Below, piece after piece: positions 1 to 8,773 of a stretch of DNA of 64,000 nucleotides; positions within the stretch are counted from its first letter, which is position 1, and each line of letters begins with the position of its first letter. The position numbers were made by a program, and so were the translations under genes. The notes beneath the pieces were generated by a model. It saw only the letters and a program-made list of their open reading frames with translations. It was not told the origin of the DNA and did no database searches. Source of the DNA: Thermosynechococcaceae cyanobacterium MS004 (lineage in GTDB: Bacteria > Cyanobacteriota > Cyanobacteriia > Thermosynechococcales > Thermosynechococcaceae); NCBI GenBank assembly GCA_022402525.1, contig JAKRSB010000101.1, positions 95,338 through 159,337 of the forward strand, written 5' to 3'.

Positions 1-127
1 TACCAAACCCTGGCACAACGTTCACAACGCCTAGATATTCAGCCAAGCCCGCTGTTGCGATCGCTAAACCTAGAAATGCCCCTAAATAAAGACCGCTGTT
101 TGACTGTTTTCCAACTAACCGTGGCAT
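1..127 (-). CDS. Small membrane protein, N-terminal part (runs off window edge)
   Basis: A reading frame enters from the left edge on the minus strand; only its first 42 codons are present. The ATG at 127 is preceded by a strong AGGAGAGG ribosome-binding site at a good distance. The translation starts MPRLVGKQSNSG and then has a hydrophobic stretch (LYLGAFLGLAIATAGLAEYL) that reads as one transmembrane segment, followed by a VVNVVPGFG stretch. I do not recognise the family. It has a HIP1 octamer inside the coding region. It is divergent from nothing; the next gene (CsbD-like) is on the same strand upstream. Confidence 0.6.
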   Translation of the reverse strand, partial: MPRLVGKQSNSGLYLGAFLGLAIATAGLAEYLGVVNVVPGFG

Positions 128-228
128 CTCATCCTCTCCTATCCAACTCAGGGTAAATACAACAAAAAATCTCTAAGAGATAGCAGCCCAAACAATCAGC
201 AATAAGCATTCAGATTGAAAAATATCTC

Positions 229-483
229 CTAAAAAAAAGCACAAATCGCGCACAAATCAATTGAGGACTTTTTTGATGCTGTCTTTGGAGCTTTCAATAA
301 CGTGGCGAATTTGAGCGTGGTGAAATTTAACGTGACGAATTTTAACGTGACGAATTTGGATTCAGATTGCTTTACCTGACCATCCAGCTTGTCTTTAGGA
401 TTGTCGGTAACTTCCCCCACGGCCTTTTGAATCTTGCCTTCAATGTTTTTTGCAGTTGTTCTTAATCGATTTTCGATACTCAT
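229..483 (-). CDS. CsbD-like stress protein, C-terminus frameshifted at a tandem repeat
   Basis: The first ~45 residues (MSIENRLRTTAKNIEGKIQ, then a VGEVTDNPKDKLDGQVKQSES stretch) match the CsbD family of small hydrophilic stress proteins. I start at the ATG at 483; an in-frame start 4 codons upstream gives no family match. After residue ~47 the open frame runs through four 15-bp repeats (301-360) and reads as meaningless FVTLKFVTL-type repeats. In another frame the same DNA reads QIRHV repeated, then VIESSKDSIKKVLN and a stop at 257-259, which is the expected CsbD tail. So a one-base loss (or two-base gain) near 360 has shifted the frame. It is either a mutated gene or a sequencing error. 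Confidence 0.7.
   Translation of the reverse strand: MSIENRLRTTAKNIEGKIQKAVGEVTDNPKDKLDGQVKQSESKFVTLKFVTLNFTTLKFATLLKAPKTASKKSSIDLCAICAFF
301..360. repeat. Four 15-bp imperfect tandem repeats inside the CsbD-like gene
   Basis: Units start at 301, 316, 331 and 346 with the form CGTGRYGAAWTTNAR (plus strand). On the coding strand one frame gives QIRHV, KIRHV, KFHHA, QIRHV, showing that expansion happened in the CsbD frame before the frameshift. Confidence 0.9.
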
Positions 484-530
484 AGCTGAAATCAAGCCTT
501 TGCTGACCTCGAAATGATGAACTGTTTAAA

Positions 531-605
531 TGTTTATGATTTAACTGCTCATGATTTAAATGCTCATGATTTAAACGTTCATGATTTAACTGTTCATGAA
601 GTCAA
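531..605. repeat. Five 15-bp imperfect tandem repeats
   Basis: Units of the form TGTTCATGATTTAAC follow each other at 15-bp steps from 531. The array is intergenic and has stop codons in each unit, so the 15-bp period is not explained by coding. Confidence 0.9.
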
Positions 606-986
606 TTTATCCTGACCGCTCTGGGGAAGCCTCTACACAAAGATTCATTAGAGACTCTGTTAAAAGAGGTAGGTTGAGCTTGAGGTATTGCCTGAGTCTC
701 TGCCTTTAGAGTGGTTGGCGCGTAGGAGTCGGGCGGGAATAGAACGCGCTAATCCAGACGCGGTAATGGCGAGGACTTGCTCAAAAGTGTCTGCCCAAAC
801 GTGTCTACTCGCAGGTGCCTGTTCAAAGAGTGTCTGAAGGAAAGAGTGTCTCTATAATGGGAAGATGCAAGGTACTGAGCGCTCTCAGGCTGAGTGGCTT
901 GCTTCAGTCCTGATGTCATGTTGGTTTAGTCCAGGCTTGACCTTTCATTGCTTTGAACCACCGTCACCGCCCCTAATTGACCCATG

Positions 987-1046
987 CTTCCTGTTGAACT
1001 GGCTGCTGTTAAATTTGCTGCTGTTAAACTTGCTGCTGTTAAACTC
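987..1046. repeat. Four 15-bp tandem repeats 5' of the VOC-fold gene
   Basis: Units of the form GCTGCTGTTAAACTT occur at 987, 1002, 1017 and 1032. Read in frame with the downstream gene they give LAAVK repeats. Confidence 0.9.
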
Positions 1047-1145
1047 ATCGCGGCTGAGCATGCGATCGCTCAGGTTTGGAATCCGCCCTCAACGTTCATA
1101 GCGGCCTTCCTGCCGATTGATAGCCTCCTATCGACGCAGGGCGTC

Positions 1146-1634
1146 ATGGTTATGCTTTTAGTGGGCTATGCCGGGGCGATGTGGATGTTTTTGTCGAGCG
1201 CCCCTAAAGTGCATACGGTGATGGTTTCTGACCTTGAGGTGGCTCGACAGTTTTATGAAGGAGATCTTCAGCTCAATGCAGCGGAAATTCCGCTGCACTA
1301 CTACTACAACTACGAGCAAACCTTGGGGCTTTCTGCGGTAGACCCTATTTACATGCCCACCAGCTATGCTGCAACCCAGCCCAAAGGCAACGCAACGGAC
1401 GGCCTCTGGTATCAGCTCAAGAAAAATGTGCAGCTTCATATCATTTCGGGCGCTAGCCTCGGTGATAAAAATCGAGAGCGCCACGTTTGTTTTGACCACG
1501 ACTGTCTGGAGCAAATTTTGCTGCGGGTGCAGAGCCGCTACGTCAAATTTAAGATTCGTCGAGAAGAACCCCTCAATTTTTTGGTCAAAACCTTTGAAGG
1601 CAGAGTCATTGAACTTGCCGAAGTCTCAAACTAG
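1146..1634 (+). CDS. VOC-superfamily (glyoxalase-like) membrane-anchored protein
   Basis: From the ATG at 1146 the product is 162 aa: a hydrophobic N-terminal segment (MVMLLVGYAGAMWMFLSS), then a segment KVHTVMVSDLEVARQFYEG, typical of the first beta-alpha unit of vicinal-oxygen-chelate proteins, and a C-terminal half rich in beta strands. The frame stays open upstream to an ATG at 984, but those extra 54 codons are mostly the 15-bp repeats (AAVK repeats), so I treat the upstream part as non-native or optional. No catalytic metal-ligand set can be assigned with confidence, so I do not name a substrate. It lies 73 bp upstream of menB on the same strand. Confidence 0.65.
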   Translation: MVMLLVGYAGAMWMFLSSAPKVHTVMVSDLEVARQFYEGDLQLNAAEIPLHYYYNYEQTLGLSAVDPIYMPTSYAATQPKGNATDGLWYQLKKNVQLHIISGASLGDKNRERHVCFDHDCLEQILLRVQSRYVKFKIRREEPLNFLVKTFEGRVIELAEVSN

Positions 1635-1707
1635 CTGTACGGGACGGGGGTATCTGGACGGGTATAATACAGCCCGAATCCCTTGCTGTATAGCCTCCTA
1701 ATACCCT

Positions 1708-2556
1708 ATGTCTGCGCCTTCTCTCCCAGTCACTTGGCAACCCTGCAAAACCTACGAAGATATTCTGTATCACAAGGCGGACGGCATTGCGAAGATTACG
1801 ATTAATCGGCCCCACAAGCGCAATGCGTTTCGCCCTAAGACCGTGTTTGAGCTGTATGACGCCTTTATAGACGCTAGGGAAGACCTGTCCATCGGCGTCA
1901 TTTTGCTGACGGGGGCAGGCCCCCACACCGATGGTAAGTATGCCTTTTGCTCCGGGGGCGACCAGAGCATTCGCGGTGAGGCAGGGTACGTGGGTGAAGA
2001 TGGGGTGCCGCGCCTGAACGTGCTGGATTTACAGCGGCTGATTCGCACTATTCCTAAGGTGGTGATTGCCTTGGTGGCAGGCTATGCGATCGGGGGTGGG
2101 CATGTGCTGCACCTGATTTGCGACCTAAGTTTGGCGGCAGATAATGCGATCTTTGGTCAAACCGGCCCCAAGGTGGGCAGCTTTGATGCAGGGTTTGGGG
2201 CAAGCTATTTGGCACGGTGTGTGGGACAAAAGAAAGCCCGTGAAATTTGGTTTCTATGTCGTCAGTATTCGGCGGCAGAAGCCCTCGAAATGGGTCTTGT
2301 CAACCATGTGGTGCCCGTGGAGCAGCTAGAGGCGGAGGGCGTTCAGTGGGCGCAGGAGATTTTGCAGAAAAGCCCGATCGCCATTCGCTGTCTGAAGGCT
2401 GCGTTTAATGCGGACTGTGACGGGCAGGCGGGGCTTCAGGAACTGGCCGGAAATGCCACGATGCTCTATTACATGGTGGAGGAAAGTGCGGAGGGCAAAA
2501 AGGCGTTCCTGGAGAAGCGTGACCCAGATTTTCGTCAGTTTCCTTGGCTGCCCTAG
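1708..2556 (+). CDS. menB: 1,4-dihydroxy-2-naphthoyl-CoA synthase
   Basis: The 282-aa product is a crotonase-fold enzyme that closes the second ring of the naphthoquinone by converting o-succinylbenzoyl-CoA to 1,4-dihydroxy-2-naphthoyl-CoA. In cyanobacteria this serves phylloquinone, the photosystem I cofactor. Visible hallmarks are the early [14 protein letters not shown] stretch, FCSGGDQ, the oxyanion-hole region [21 protein letters not shown], the MenB-specific [17 protein letters not shown] segment, and the [15 protein letters not shown] stretch. Length matches the family. The stop codon lies inside the first unit of a 14-bp tandem array. Confidence 0.95.
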   Translation: MSAPSLPVTWQPCKTYEDILYHKADGIAKITINRPHKRNAFRPKTVFELYDAFIDAREDLSIGVILLTGAGPHTDGKYAFCSGGDQSIRGEAGYVGEDGVPRLNVLDLQRLIRTIPKVVIALVAGYAIGGGHVLHLICDLSLAADNAIFGQTGPKVGSFDAGFGASYLARCVGQKKAREIWFLCRQYSAAEALEMGLVNHVVPVEQLEAEGVQWAQEILQKSPIAIRCLKAAFNADCDGQAGLQELAGNATMLYYMVEESAEGKKAFLEKRDPDFRQFPWLP

Positions 2557-2590
2557 ATTGGCTGCCCCAGATTGGTTGTTCTAGATTAGG
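2544..2590. repeat. Three 14-bp tandem repeats seeded on the menB stop codon
   Basis: Units TTGGCTGCCCTAGA, TTGGCTGCCCCAGA and TTGGTTGTTCTAGA follow at 2544, 2558 and 2572. The first unit contains the last menB codons and its TAG, so the downstream units look like copies of the gene end. Confidence 0.9.
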
Positions 2591-2691
2591 CGTAAACCCA
2601 AAGCGGAGCAGACCCCAGCAATGTGTAGAATCGTTAGAGTATTGAGACCCTTACGAATAATGGCGATCGCCTGCGCCTACCCTTACGCCCT

Positions 2692-5600
2692 ATGACTGCC
2701 TCGACCGCCCCAACCGCTAACCTCTCCAGCCAGTATGAACCCAGCGCCACCGAATCAAAATGGCAGCAAACCTGGGAAGATCAGCAGGTCTTTAAAGCAG
2801 ATCCAGCGGCGGGGGGTGAACCCTATTGCGTGGTGATTCCGCCACCAAACGTTACGGGGAGCCTCCACATGGGGCATGCCTTCGAGAGCGCTCTCATAGA
2901 TACCCTCGTGCGCTACCACCGTATGGTTGGGCGGAATACCCTCTGGCTACCGGGGACTGACCATGCCAGCATTGCGGTACAAACCATCCTAGAGCGGCAG
3001 TTCAAAGCAGAGGGCAAAACCCGTGATGAAGTTGGACGCACGGCTTTTTTAGAGCGCGCTTGGCAGTGGAAAGCTGAGTCGGGCGGTACGATTGTCAACC
3101 AGCTCCGCCGACTGGGGGTTTCTGTAGACTGGAGCCGCGAGCGCTTCACGATGGATGAGGGCTTATCTCAGGCGGTGCTGGATGCCTTTGTACGGTTCTT
3201 TGAGGAAGGGTTGATCTATCGCGGCAACTATATGGTGAACTGGTGCCCCGCCAGTCAATCTGCGGTGTCTGACCTAGAGGTGGAAAGCAAAGAAGTTGAC
3301 GGAAACCTCTGGCATTTCCGCTATCTGTTGACGGATGGCTCTGGGTTTGTGGAAGTGGCGACCACTCGACCAGAAACCATGCTGGGCGATACGGCGGTAG
3401 CCGTTAACCCAGATGATGATCGCTACAGGCACCTCATCGGTAAAACTCTAAAGCTGCCTATTCTGGATCGTGAGATTCCGATTATTGGAGATGAGCTGGT
3501 TGACCCAGCCTTTGGGACGGGCTGCGTCAAAGTGACTCCTGCCCACGACCCCAACGACTTTGAGATGGGGCGACGCCATAGCTTACCGTTCATCAATATT
3601 TTGAATAAAGACGGCACCCTCAATGAGAATGGTGGCCCCTTTGAAGGGCTGGATCGCTTTGAGGCGCGAAAAGAGGTTTTAGAATGGCTGGCCTCTGAGG
3701 GTGTGCTGGTGAAGACCGAAGACTATCGCCATACCGTACCCTACAGCGATCGCGGGAAGGTGCCGGTTGAGCCGCTGATCTCGACCCAGTGGTTTGTCAA
3801 AATTGAGCCGCTTGCCCAGCGCACCCTCGCCTTCCTAGACGAAGAACAGTCCCCCAACTTTGTGCCAGAACGTTGGGGCAAGGTGTATCGAGACTGGCTG
3901 GTGAACCTGAAGGACTGGTGTATTTCGCGGCAGCTCTGGTGGGGACACCAGATTCCCGCCTGGTACGCTATCAGTGAAACGGAGGGTGAGGTGCGGGACG
4001 ATACGCCCTTTGTGGTGGCGCGCAGCGAGGCCGAAGCGAGGGAGAAAGCGATCGCCCAGTTTGGGGAGCAGGTGCAGCTTCAGCAAGACGCGGATGTACT
4101 GGATACCTGGTTTTCGTCGGGGCTGTGGCCGTTTTCGACCCTGGGCTGGCCGGAGCAGACCCAGGATTTTGCCTTTTACTATCCCACCGCCACCCTAGTC
4201 ACAGGCTTTGACATCATTTTCTTCTGGGTGGCGCGCATGACGCTGATGGCCTCCCACTTTACGGGGCAGATTCCCTTTAAGGATGTGTATATTCACGGGC
4301 TGGTGCGGGACGAAAACAACAAAAAAATGTCGAAGTCAGCCAACAACGGCATCGACCCGCTGCTGCTGATTGAGAAATACGGCACCGACGCCCTCCGCTA
4401 TACCCTGATCCGCGAAGTGGCGGGGGCAGGGCAAGATATCCGCCTCGACTACAGCCGCGAAACCGACGAGTCTAATGCCGTAGAAGCCTCACGGAATTTT
4501 GCCAACAAGCTCTGGAATGCCTCGCGCTTTGTCCTGATGAATCTAGACGGGCGATCGCCTGCCCAGCTCGGCACTCCCGACATTGCTGAGCTAGAGTTTG
4601 CCGACCGCTGGATTTTGACCCGCTACCAGCGCGTGGTGCTGCAAACCCGCCAGAGCATTGAAACCTATGGCTTGGGAGAAGCCGCCAAGGGGCTGTATGA
4701 GTTTATTCGCGGGGATTTTTGTGACTGGTACATTGAGCTCGTGAAGCCCCGACTGCGGCAGGAACAGACCAACTCCCGTCGCGTTGCCCAGCAGACCCTC
4801 GCCTACGTCCTAGACGGAACCTTGCGGCTGCTTCATCCCTTCATGCCCCACATTACCGAAGAAATTTGGCAGACCCTCACCCAAGCTGAATCCCAAACCT
4901 ATCTCGCCACAGCCCCTTACCCTACAGTTGCAGCAGTCTCCGCCGCCGAAGCTTTCCGGCAGGAGGCACCATCGCAACCTCGTCCAGAAATATTAGAGTC
5001 TGCGACAATTTCCCCGCAAGCGAGGCACTTCAATGCTGAAGCGTCACGAACGCGATCACCGCTAGATTCAGCCGTTGTGGAACTCGGCAACATTCTCAAA
5101 GATATTGCCGTAATTCTGGATACCTTGCCCGGCGGACTGCTGCGCATCCTGACGCAGTACCGGAGCGGACTCCTCTGGATTGGAGCGATCGCGACCGCCA
5201 TTGTGAGCGCGGATGTGCTGCTGGCTATCATCGATACCCTGAATCGCGTGCCCTTGGTGGGGCCATTCCTGGAGGTGGTGGGGCTGACCGTTGCGGGGCA
5301 GTTTATCTACAAGCGCCTGCTGTGGAAAGAAAACCGTGAGCAGTTTATAGAATCTCTGCGATCGCAGAAATCTCGTATCGTAGTGCCTGAAAGTGTTCTT
5401 CCTGAAAGTGCTCCTTCTGAAAGTGCTCTGCCTGGTCGCTCATCCGCAGCCAGTGTCTCCCAGGACTCACCCCAGTCTGAGCCTGAACACGCTCAAGCGC
5501 AAGACGCCGCAGCGCTAGCCAATGCTGGGGTTGAGCAGACTCAAGAGGCTAACCTTCAACCCCCTGAGTCTGCGATAGGGTCAGTACCCACTTCCACTTT

Positions 5601-6114
5601 AGTCCCAACTTCCCTTGCAGCATTGCTTCATACCGAAATTGAGGCGCAGTTTGAGCTATTAATCAACACCATTCGCACCATTCGCAACCTGCGCACAGAA
5701 GCCAGCATTAAACCCGGCCTGCCCATTGCGGTTATTTTGCAGAGCGAGAGCGATCGCGAACGGGAGGCACTCACCACGGGCCAAGTCTACATTCAGGATC
5801 TGGCTAAGGTGTCTGAGCTATCGGTCGTGCGATCGCTCCAGGAAGATCGGCTCACTCAAACGATGGTGGGCGTGACCGGAACGGTTCAGGTCTTAATTCC
5901 CCTGGCGGGCGTGATTGATGTTGAGGCCCTAAAGGCCAAGCTAGAAAAAGACTTAGCGAAAGCTGAAAAAGAGGTGCAGTCTTATCAAGGACGGCTCCAA
6001 AACCCTAAGTTTGTAGATCAAGCCCCAGCCGAAGTAGTGCAGGGTGCCAGAGAGACTTTAGCTGAAGCCGAAAAGCAGGTGGAGATTCTAGGCGATCGCT
6101 TGAGTCGGCTGTAG
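2692..6114 (+). CDS. valS: Valyl-tRNA synthetase with inserted CAAD membrane domain
   Basis: The 1140-aa product charges tRNA-Val. The class I signatures are HMGH at residues 59-62 and KMSKS at 545-549; the editing (CP1) domain lies between. The protein is longer than usual because residues ~785-895 form a CAAD-type domain: an amphipathic [11 protein letters not shown] segment followed by two hydrophobic helices ([20 protein letters not shown] and a [16 protein letters not shown] region). A low-complexity Ser/Glu/Pro/Ala linker (~896-965) follows, then the rest of the anticodon-binding region ([11 protein letters not shown]) and the C-terminal coiled coil ([19 protein letters not shown]). CAAD domains are known to tether some cyanobacterial synthetases to thylakoids. 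The linker contains three 15-bp DNA repeats. Confidence 0.96.
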   Translation: MTASTAPTANLSSQYEPSATESKWQQTWEDQQVFKADPAAGGEPYCVVIPPPNVTGSLHMGHAFESALIDTLVRYHRMVGRNTLWLPGTDHASIAVQTILERQFKAEGKTRDEVGRTAFLERAWQWKAESGGTIVNQLRRLGVSVDWSRERFTMDEGLSQAVLDAFVRFFEEGLIYRGNYMVNWCPASQSAVSDLEVESKEVDGNLWHFRYLLTDGSGFVEVATTRPETMLGDTAVAVNPDDDRYRHLIGKTLKLPILDREIPIIGDELVDPAFGTGCVKVTPAHDPNDFEMGRRHSLPFINILNKDGTLNENGGPFEGLDRFEARKEVLEWLASEGVLVKTEDYRHTVPYSDRGKVPVEPLISTQWFVKIEPLAQRTLAFLDEEQSPNFVPERWGKVYRDWLVNLKDWCISRQLWWGHQIPAWYAISETEGEVRDDTPFVVARSEAEAREKAIAQFGEQVQLQQDADVLDTWFSSGLWPFSTLGWPEQTQDFAFYYPTATLVTGFDIIFFWVARMTLMASHFTGQIPFKDVYIHGLVRDENNKKMSKSANNGIDPLLLIEKYGTDALRYTLIREVAGAGQDIRLDYSRETDESNAVEASRNFANKLWNASRFVLMNLDGRSPAQLGTPDIAELEFADRWILTRYQRVVLQTRQSIETYGLGEAAKGLYEFIRGDFCDWYIELVKPRLRQEQTNSRRVAQQTLAYVLDGTLRLLHPFMPHITEEIWQTLTQAESQTYLATAPYPTVAAVSAAEAFRQEAPSQPRPEILESATISPQARHFNAEASRTRSPLDSAVVELGNILKDIAVILDTLPGGLLRILTQYRSGLLWIGAIATAIVSADVLLAIIDTLNRVPLVGPFLEVVGLTVAGQFIYKRLLWKENREQFIESLRSQKSRIVVPESVLPESAPSESALPGRSSAASVSQDSPQSEPEHAQAQDAAALANAGVEQTQEANLQPPESAIGSVPTSTLVPTSLAALLHTEIEAQFELLINTIRTIRNLRTEASIKPGLPIAVILQSESDREREALTTGQVYIQDLAKVSELSVVRSLQEDRLTQTMVGVTGTVQVLIPLAGVIDVEALKAKLEKDLAKAEKEVQSYQGRLQNPKFVDQAPAEVVQGARETLAEAEKQVEILGDRLSRL
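5386..5430. repeat. Three 15-bp tandem repeats in the valS linker
   Basis: Units at 5386, 5401 and 5416 (CCTGAAAGTGTTCTT and variants) encode [15 protein letters not shown] in the disordered linker after the CAAD domain. Confidence 0.85.
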
Positions 6115-6175
6115 GCGTGAGAGTGAGAGACTTTTTCCCAAGAGTAAGCGCTTCTTGGCCAAACGATCCAAAGGG

Positions 6176-6418
6176 TTAGCTGCCTGAGGAATCCTCAAGG
6201 GTTTCAATGAGCAGGTCAATCTGCTGCTGCCGTTCTGCCAAGAACGATTCACACTGCTGAAGGTATTCAACGGCTTGGGCAAACTGCTCAAAGACTTCTT
6301 CTAGCTCAAGTTCGCCGCTCTCAATTTGGTTGACGATGCGCTCCACTTCAGCAGCGGTTTCTTCGTAGCGCCAGTTTTCTGGCCGAGCATTTTTAGCAGA
6401 TTTAGGGGCGCGAGGCAA
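6176..6418 (-). CDS. xseB: Exodeoxyribonuclease VII small subunit
   Basis: The 80-aa product fits XseB: an N-terminal basic tail, the [25 protein letters not shown] stretch that forms the first helix and turn of the family, and a second helix region [21 protein letters not shown]. Four to six small subunits bind one XseA to make the single-strand-specific nuclease. The frame starts with TTG at 6418; no better ATG is available in frame. It is 102 bp downstream of xseA on the same strand and is probably co-transcribed. Confidence 0.9.
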   Translation of the reverse strand: MPRAPKSAKNARPENWRYEETAAEVERIVNQIESGELELEEVFEQFAQAVEYLQQCESFLAERQQQIDLLIETLEDSSGS

Positions 6419-6462
6419 GGATAAAGTCCTCCAGAAAAGGTCTGAAATTGTTTCGAATCGAA

Positions 6463-6507
6463 AATAGTTGAGAAGACAATAGCTGAGAAGAAATTAGTTG
6501 AGAAGAA
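6463..6507. repeat. Three 15-bp tandem repeats between xseA and xseB
   Basis: Units of the form AATAGTTGAGAAGAA start at 6463, 6478 and 6493 in the spacer of the operon. Confidence 0.85.
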
Positions 6508-6520
6508 ACCTAGTACACCC

Positions 6521-7753
6521 TCATGAGTGAGGGCCAGAAACCTCAACGGTCACGCTACCTTCTCCCAGGTCTAGGGTGAGGGTTTGGCCTGGGGTTAGCT
6601 CGGCAGCGCTTCGCACAATCTTCTGGTCAAGGGTCCGGGCGATCGCGTAGCCTCGTTTCAAAACCCCGCGTGGGTTTAGCGTGTCCAGCTTTTGTCTGAG
6701 CAACTGCTGATGCTGTTCCTCAGATTTTAGCCGATAGGTGACGGACTGAAGGAGCTGATGTTTGGCGACTGCCAAGGACTGGGAGGCGCGCTGTAACAGT
6801 CGATCAATCTGTAGGCGCTGGAGCCGCAGCCGATAGTGACTCAGGGATTCTTGAGCCTCTAGCTCTCGATTCTCTAGGGCGCTCCGCAAACGCTCTCGGC
6901 GGTCTTGGTGAAGATCCCGTAGATCGCTGAGGCAAGGAACCGCCAAACTGGCGGCAGCGGTTGGAGTATGGGCAAAGCAGTCTGCTACAAGGTCGGCTAG
7001 GGTTTCATCCCGCTGATGGCCGATGCCGGAAATGACGGGAATTGAGCATTGGGCGATCGCCCGCACAACCCGCTCATCATTGAAACAGGCTAGGTCTTCT
7101 GCTGCGCCGCCCCCCCGTGCCAAAATCATCACCTCGGAGCGCCCATCCGCCTCCAGCCGCGCGATCGCCGCCACAATGGACTCTGGAGCCTGGTCGCCTT
7201 GAACCAAACTCGGAGAAAACAGCACATTCATCCCTGGATAGCGCGATCGCAGGGTGCGCTGAATATCGCCCCAAGCGGCCGCCTGGGGCGAGGTCACAAC
7301 GCCAATCGTTTGGGGATGGGCGGGGAGCGGCTGTTTCTGATTCGGGGCAAAAAGCCCCTCGGCCTCTAGGCGGCTGCGAAGCTGCTGGTAGCGGAGCGCC
7401 CGGAGTCCTTCGCCAGCGGGCAGCACCTGCCACACCACCATCTGATACTGACCACGCTGCGGGTAAAGCCGAATGCGACCCAGAACAATGACCTGCTCTC
7501 CCGGTTCCGGCACAATGGCAAGCTTTTCCAGGTAAGAAGTCCAGGCCACACACTGAATCATGGCGTCTTCATCCGGGTCGCGCAGGGCAAAAAACAGGCC
7601 GCTGCGGTGGCGGTTAGCGCTTGAAACTTCGCCAGTAATCCAAATCTGGATCAGCTGCTCATCCTGCTCTAGTAGGGACTGAAGGTAGGTGTTTAAGCCA
7701 CCCACGCTTAAGACTGAAGGCGGCACCAATAGGTTAGGCAGATAGGAGGTCAT
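6521..7753 (-). CDS. xseA: Exodeoxyribonuclease VII large subunit
   Basis: The 410-aa product has the N-terminal OB-fold domain (LIQIWITGEVSSANRHRSGLFFALRD), the nuclease domain beginning near IGVVTSPQAAAWGDI, the glycine-rich segment MILARGGGAAEDLACFND, and the GIGHQRDETLADLVAD stretch, followed by a long coiled-coil region and a C-terminal RGYAIARTLD segment. These are the standard landmarks of XseA. It degrades single-stranded DNA to oligonucleotides and acts in repair with XseB, encoded directly downstream. Confidence 0.95.
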   Translation of the reverse strand: MTSYLPNLLVPPSVLSVGGLNTYLQSLLEQDEQLIQIWITGEVSSANRHRSGLFFALRDPDEDAMIQCVAWTSYLEKLAIVPEPGEQVIVLGRIRLYPQRGQYQMVVWQVLPAGEGLRALRYQQLRSRLEAEGLFAPNQKQPLPAHPQTIGVVTSPQAAAWGDIQRTLRSRYPGMNVLFSPSLVQGDQAPESIVAAIARLEADGRSEVMILARGGGAAEDLACFNDERVVRAIAQCSIPVISGIGHQRDETLADLVADCFAHTPTAAASLAVPCLSDLRDLHQDRRERLRSALENRELEAQESLSHYRLRLQRLQIDRLLQRASQSLAVAKHQLLQSVTYRLKSEEQHQQLLRQKLDTLNPRGVLKRGYAIARTLDQKIVRSAAELTPGQTLTLDLGEGSVTVEVSGPHS

Positions 7754-7819
7754 CGGCAGCTATCCACAAAAATCTATACTTAAAGGAGCTGTTCTCTAAA
7801 AGGGGCCTTGGGCGAAACC

Positions 7820-7871
7820 ATTGGCAGCAAGTCTTGGCAGCAAACCTTGACACTAAACCTTGACACTAAAC
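7820..7871. repeat. Four 13-bp tandem repeats between xseA and the ABC permease gene
   Basis: Units CTTGGCAGCAAAC and CTTGACACTAAAC follow at 13-bp steps from 7820. The array ends just before the stop codon of the permease gene (7880). Confidence 0.85.
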
Positions 7872-7879
7872 GTTAACCC

Positions 7880-8728
7880 CTAGCCTTTAACGCCGCTGCC
7901 CACTTCCGAGGGCACGATATACCGCTGCATTATCAGGAAAAACAGCAAAATCGGCACAATAGAAGTGACCGATCCGGCTGCAATCAAGCGCCAGTCCAAG
8001 GAAAACGTGCCCGCTAGCTTGGCGACTCCTAGGGGTAAGGTATAAAACTTTGGATCGTCCAGTACCAGCAGCGGCCATAGAAAGTCGCTCCAGGCTCCAA
8101 TAAAGACAAAAATGGTGAGCGTTACCAAGGCCGGACGTACGGAGGGCAGCATGACGTGCCACCAAATTCCCAACTCTGTGCAGCCGTCCATCCGCGCGGC
8201 TTCTTCAAGATCCTTGGGGACGGTCATAAACGCCTGCCGCAGTAAAAAGATGCCAAATGCAGAGGCGATCGCCGGAAAGATAACGCCCAAGTAGGTATTT
8301 TTTAGTCCCAACTGCACGGTCAAGATGTAGAGGGGAATCATCACAATCTGGAAGGGAATCATGATGGTGGAGATGACGGCAGTAAAGATCCAGTCTTTGC
8401 CCACAAAGTTGAGCCGCGCTAGGGGATAGGCGGCTAGGGAACAAAAGATCAGGTTTAAACCAACCGTCAATGCCGAAACCAGCAGACTATTGGCAAAGTA
8501 TTGACCAAAGGGCTGGGTTTCCCAAACGCGCACAAAATTTTGCAGCGTAGGCTGGGCGGGCAAGAGCTGGGGCGGAAACTGAAAAATATTTTCTGAAGGT
8601 GACTTCAGGGCAGTGCTGGTGAGCCACAGCAAGGGCAGCAGCATGATGATGGCAATAATCGTCAGCAATCCATAGGTCAGCACCCCTCGCCATCCTGCAA
8701 ACTGCGATCGCCCAAGTGAAGTTTTCAT
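7880..8728 (-). CDS. Carbohydrate-type ABC transporter permease (MalG/UgpE-like), orphan
   Basis: From the ATG at 8728 the product is 282 aa with about six transmembrane segments. Landmarks are TSTALKSPSEN after the first membrane helix and the EAARMDGCTELGIWWHVMLPSVRPAL loop, the conserved EAA motif that contacts the ATPase. This places it in the MalG/UgpE half of sugar importers. The frame is open back to a GTG at 8773, giving 15 extra residues that look unlike family N-termini. No partner permease, ATPase or binding protein lies nearby, so the subunits must be encoded elsewhere. The substrate cannot be told from this gene alone. Confidence 0.9.
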   Translation of the reverse strand: MKTSLGRSQFAGWRGVLTYGLLTIIAIIMLLPLLWLTSTALKSPSENIFQFPPQLLPAQPTLQNFVRVWETQPFGQYFANSLLVSALTVGLNLIFCSLAAYPLARLNFVGKDWIFTAVISTIMIPFQIVMIPLYILTVQLGLKNTYLGVIFPAIASAFGIFLLRQAFMTVPKDLEEAARMDGCTELGIWWHVMLPSVRPALVTLTIFVFIGAWSDFLWPLLVLDDPKFYTLPLGVAKLAGTFSLDWRLIAAGSVTSIVPILLFFLIMQRYIVPSEVGSGVKG

Positions 8729-8773
8729 GACAGTCAAATTGGTCAACTCAATAGGAGAGCTTAATCTCGGCAC

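Larger units (their letters stand above)
484..1145. other. Intergenic region with two repeat arrays
   Basis: The spacer between the CsbD-like gene and the VOC-fold gene holds a five-unit 15-bp array at 531-605 and a looser array of GTGTCT-containing units at 781-855. A TATAAT hexamer lies at 853-858 but I see no convincing -35 hexamer. The open frame at 865-1101 has no family resemblance and mostly reflects the repeats at 987-1046. Confidence 0.5.

Noticed and set aside
531..605. CRISPR array candidate
   Set aside because: Direct repeats here and at the other arrays are contiguous 12-18-bp units without unique spacers, and no cas genes are present.
865..1101. 78-codon open frame on the plus strand
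   Set aside because: It has no ribosome-binding site, no family match, and its second half is the 15-bp repeat array read as LLLNLLLLN.
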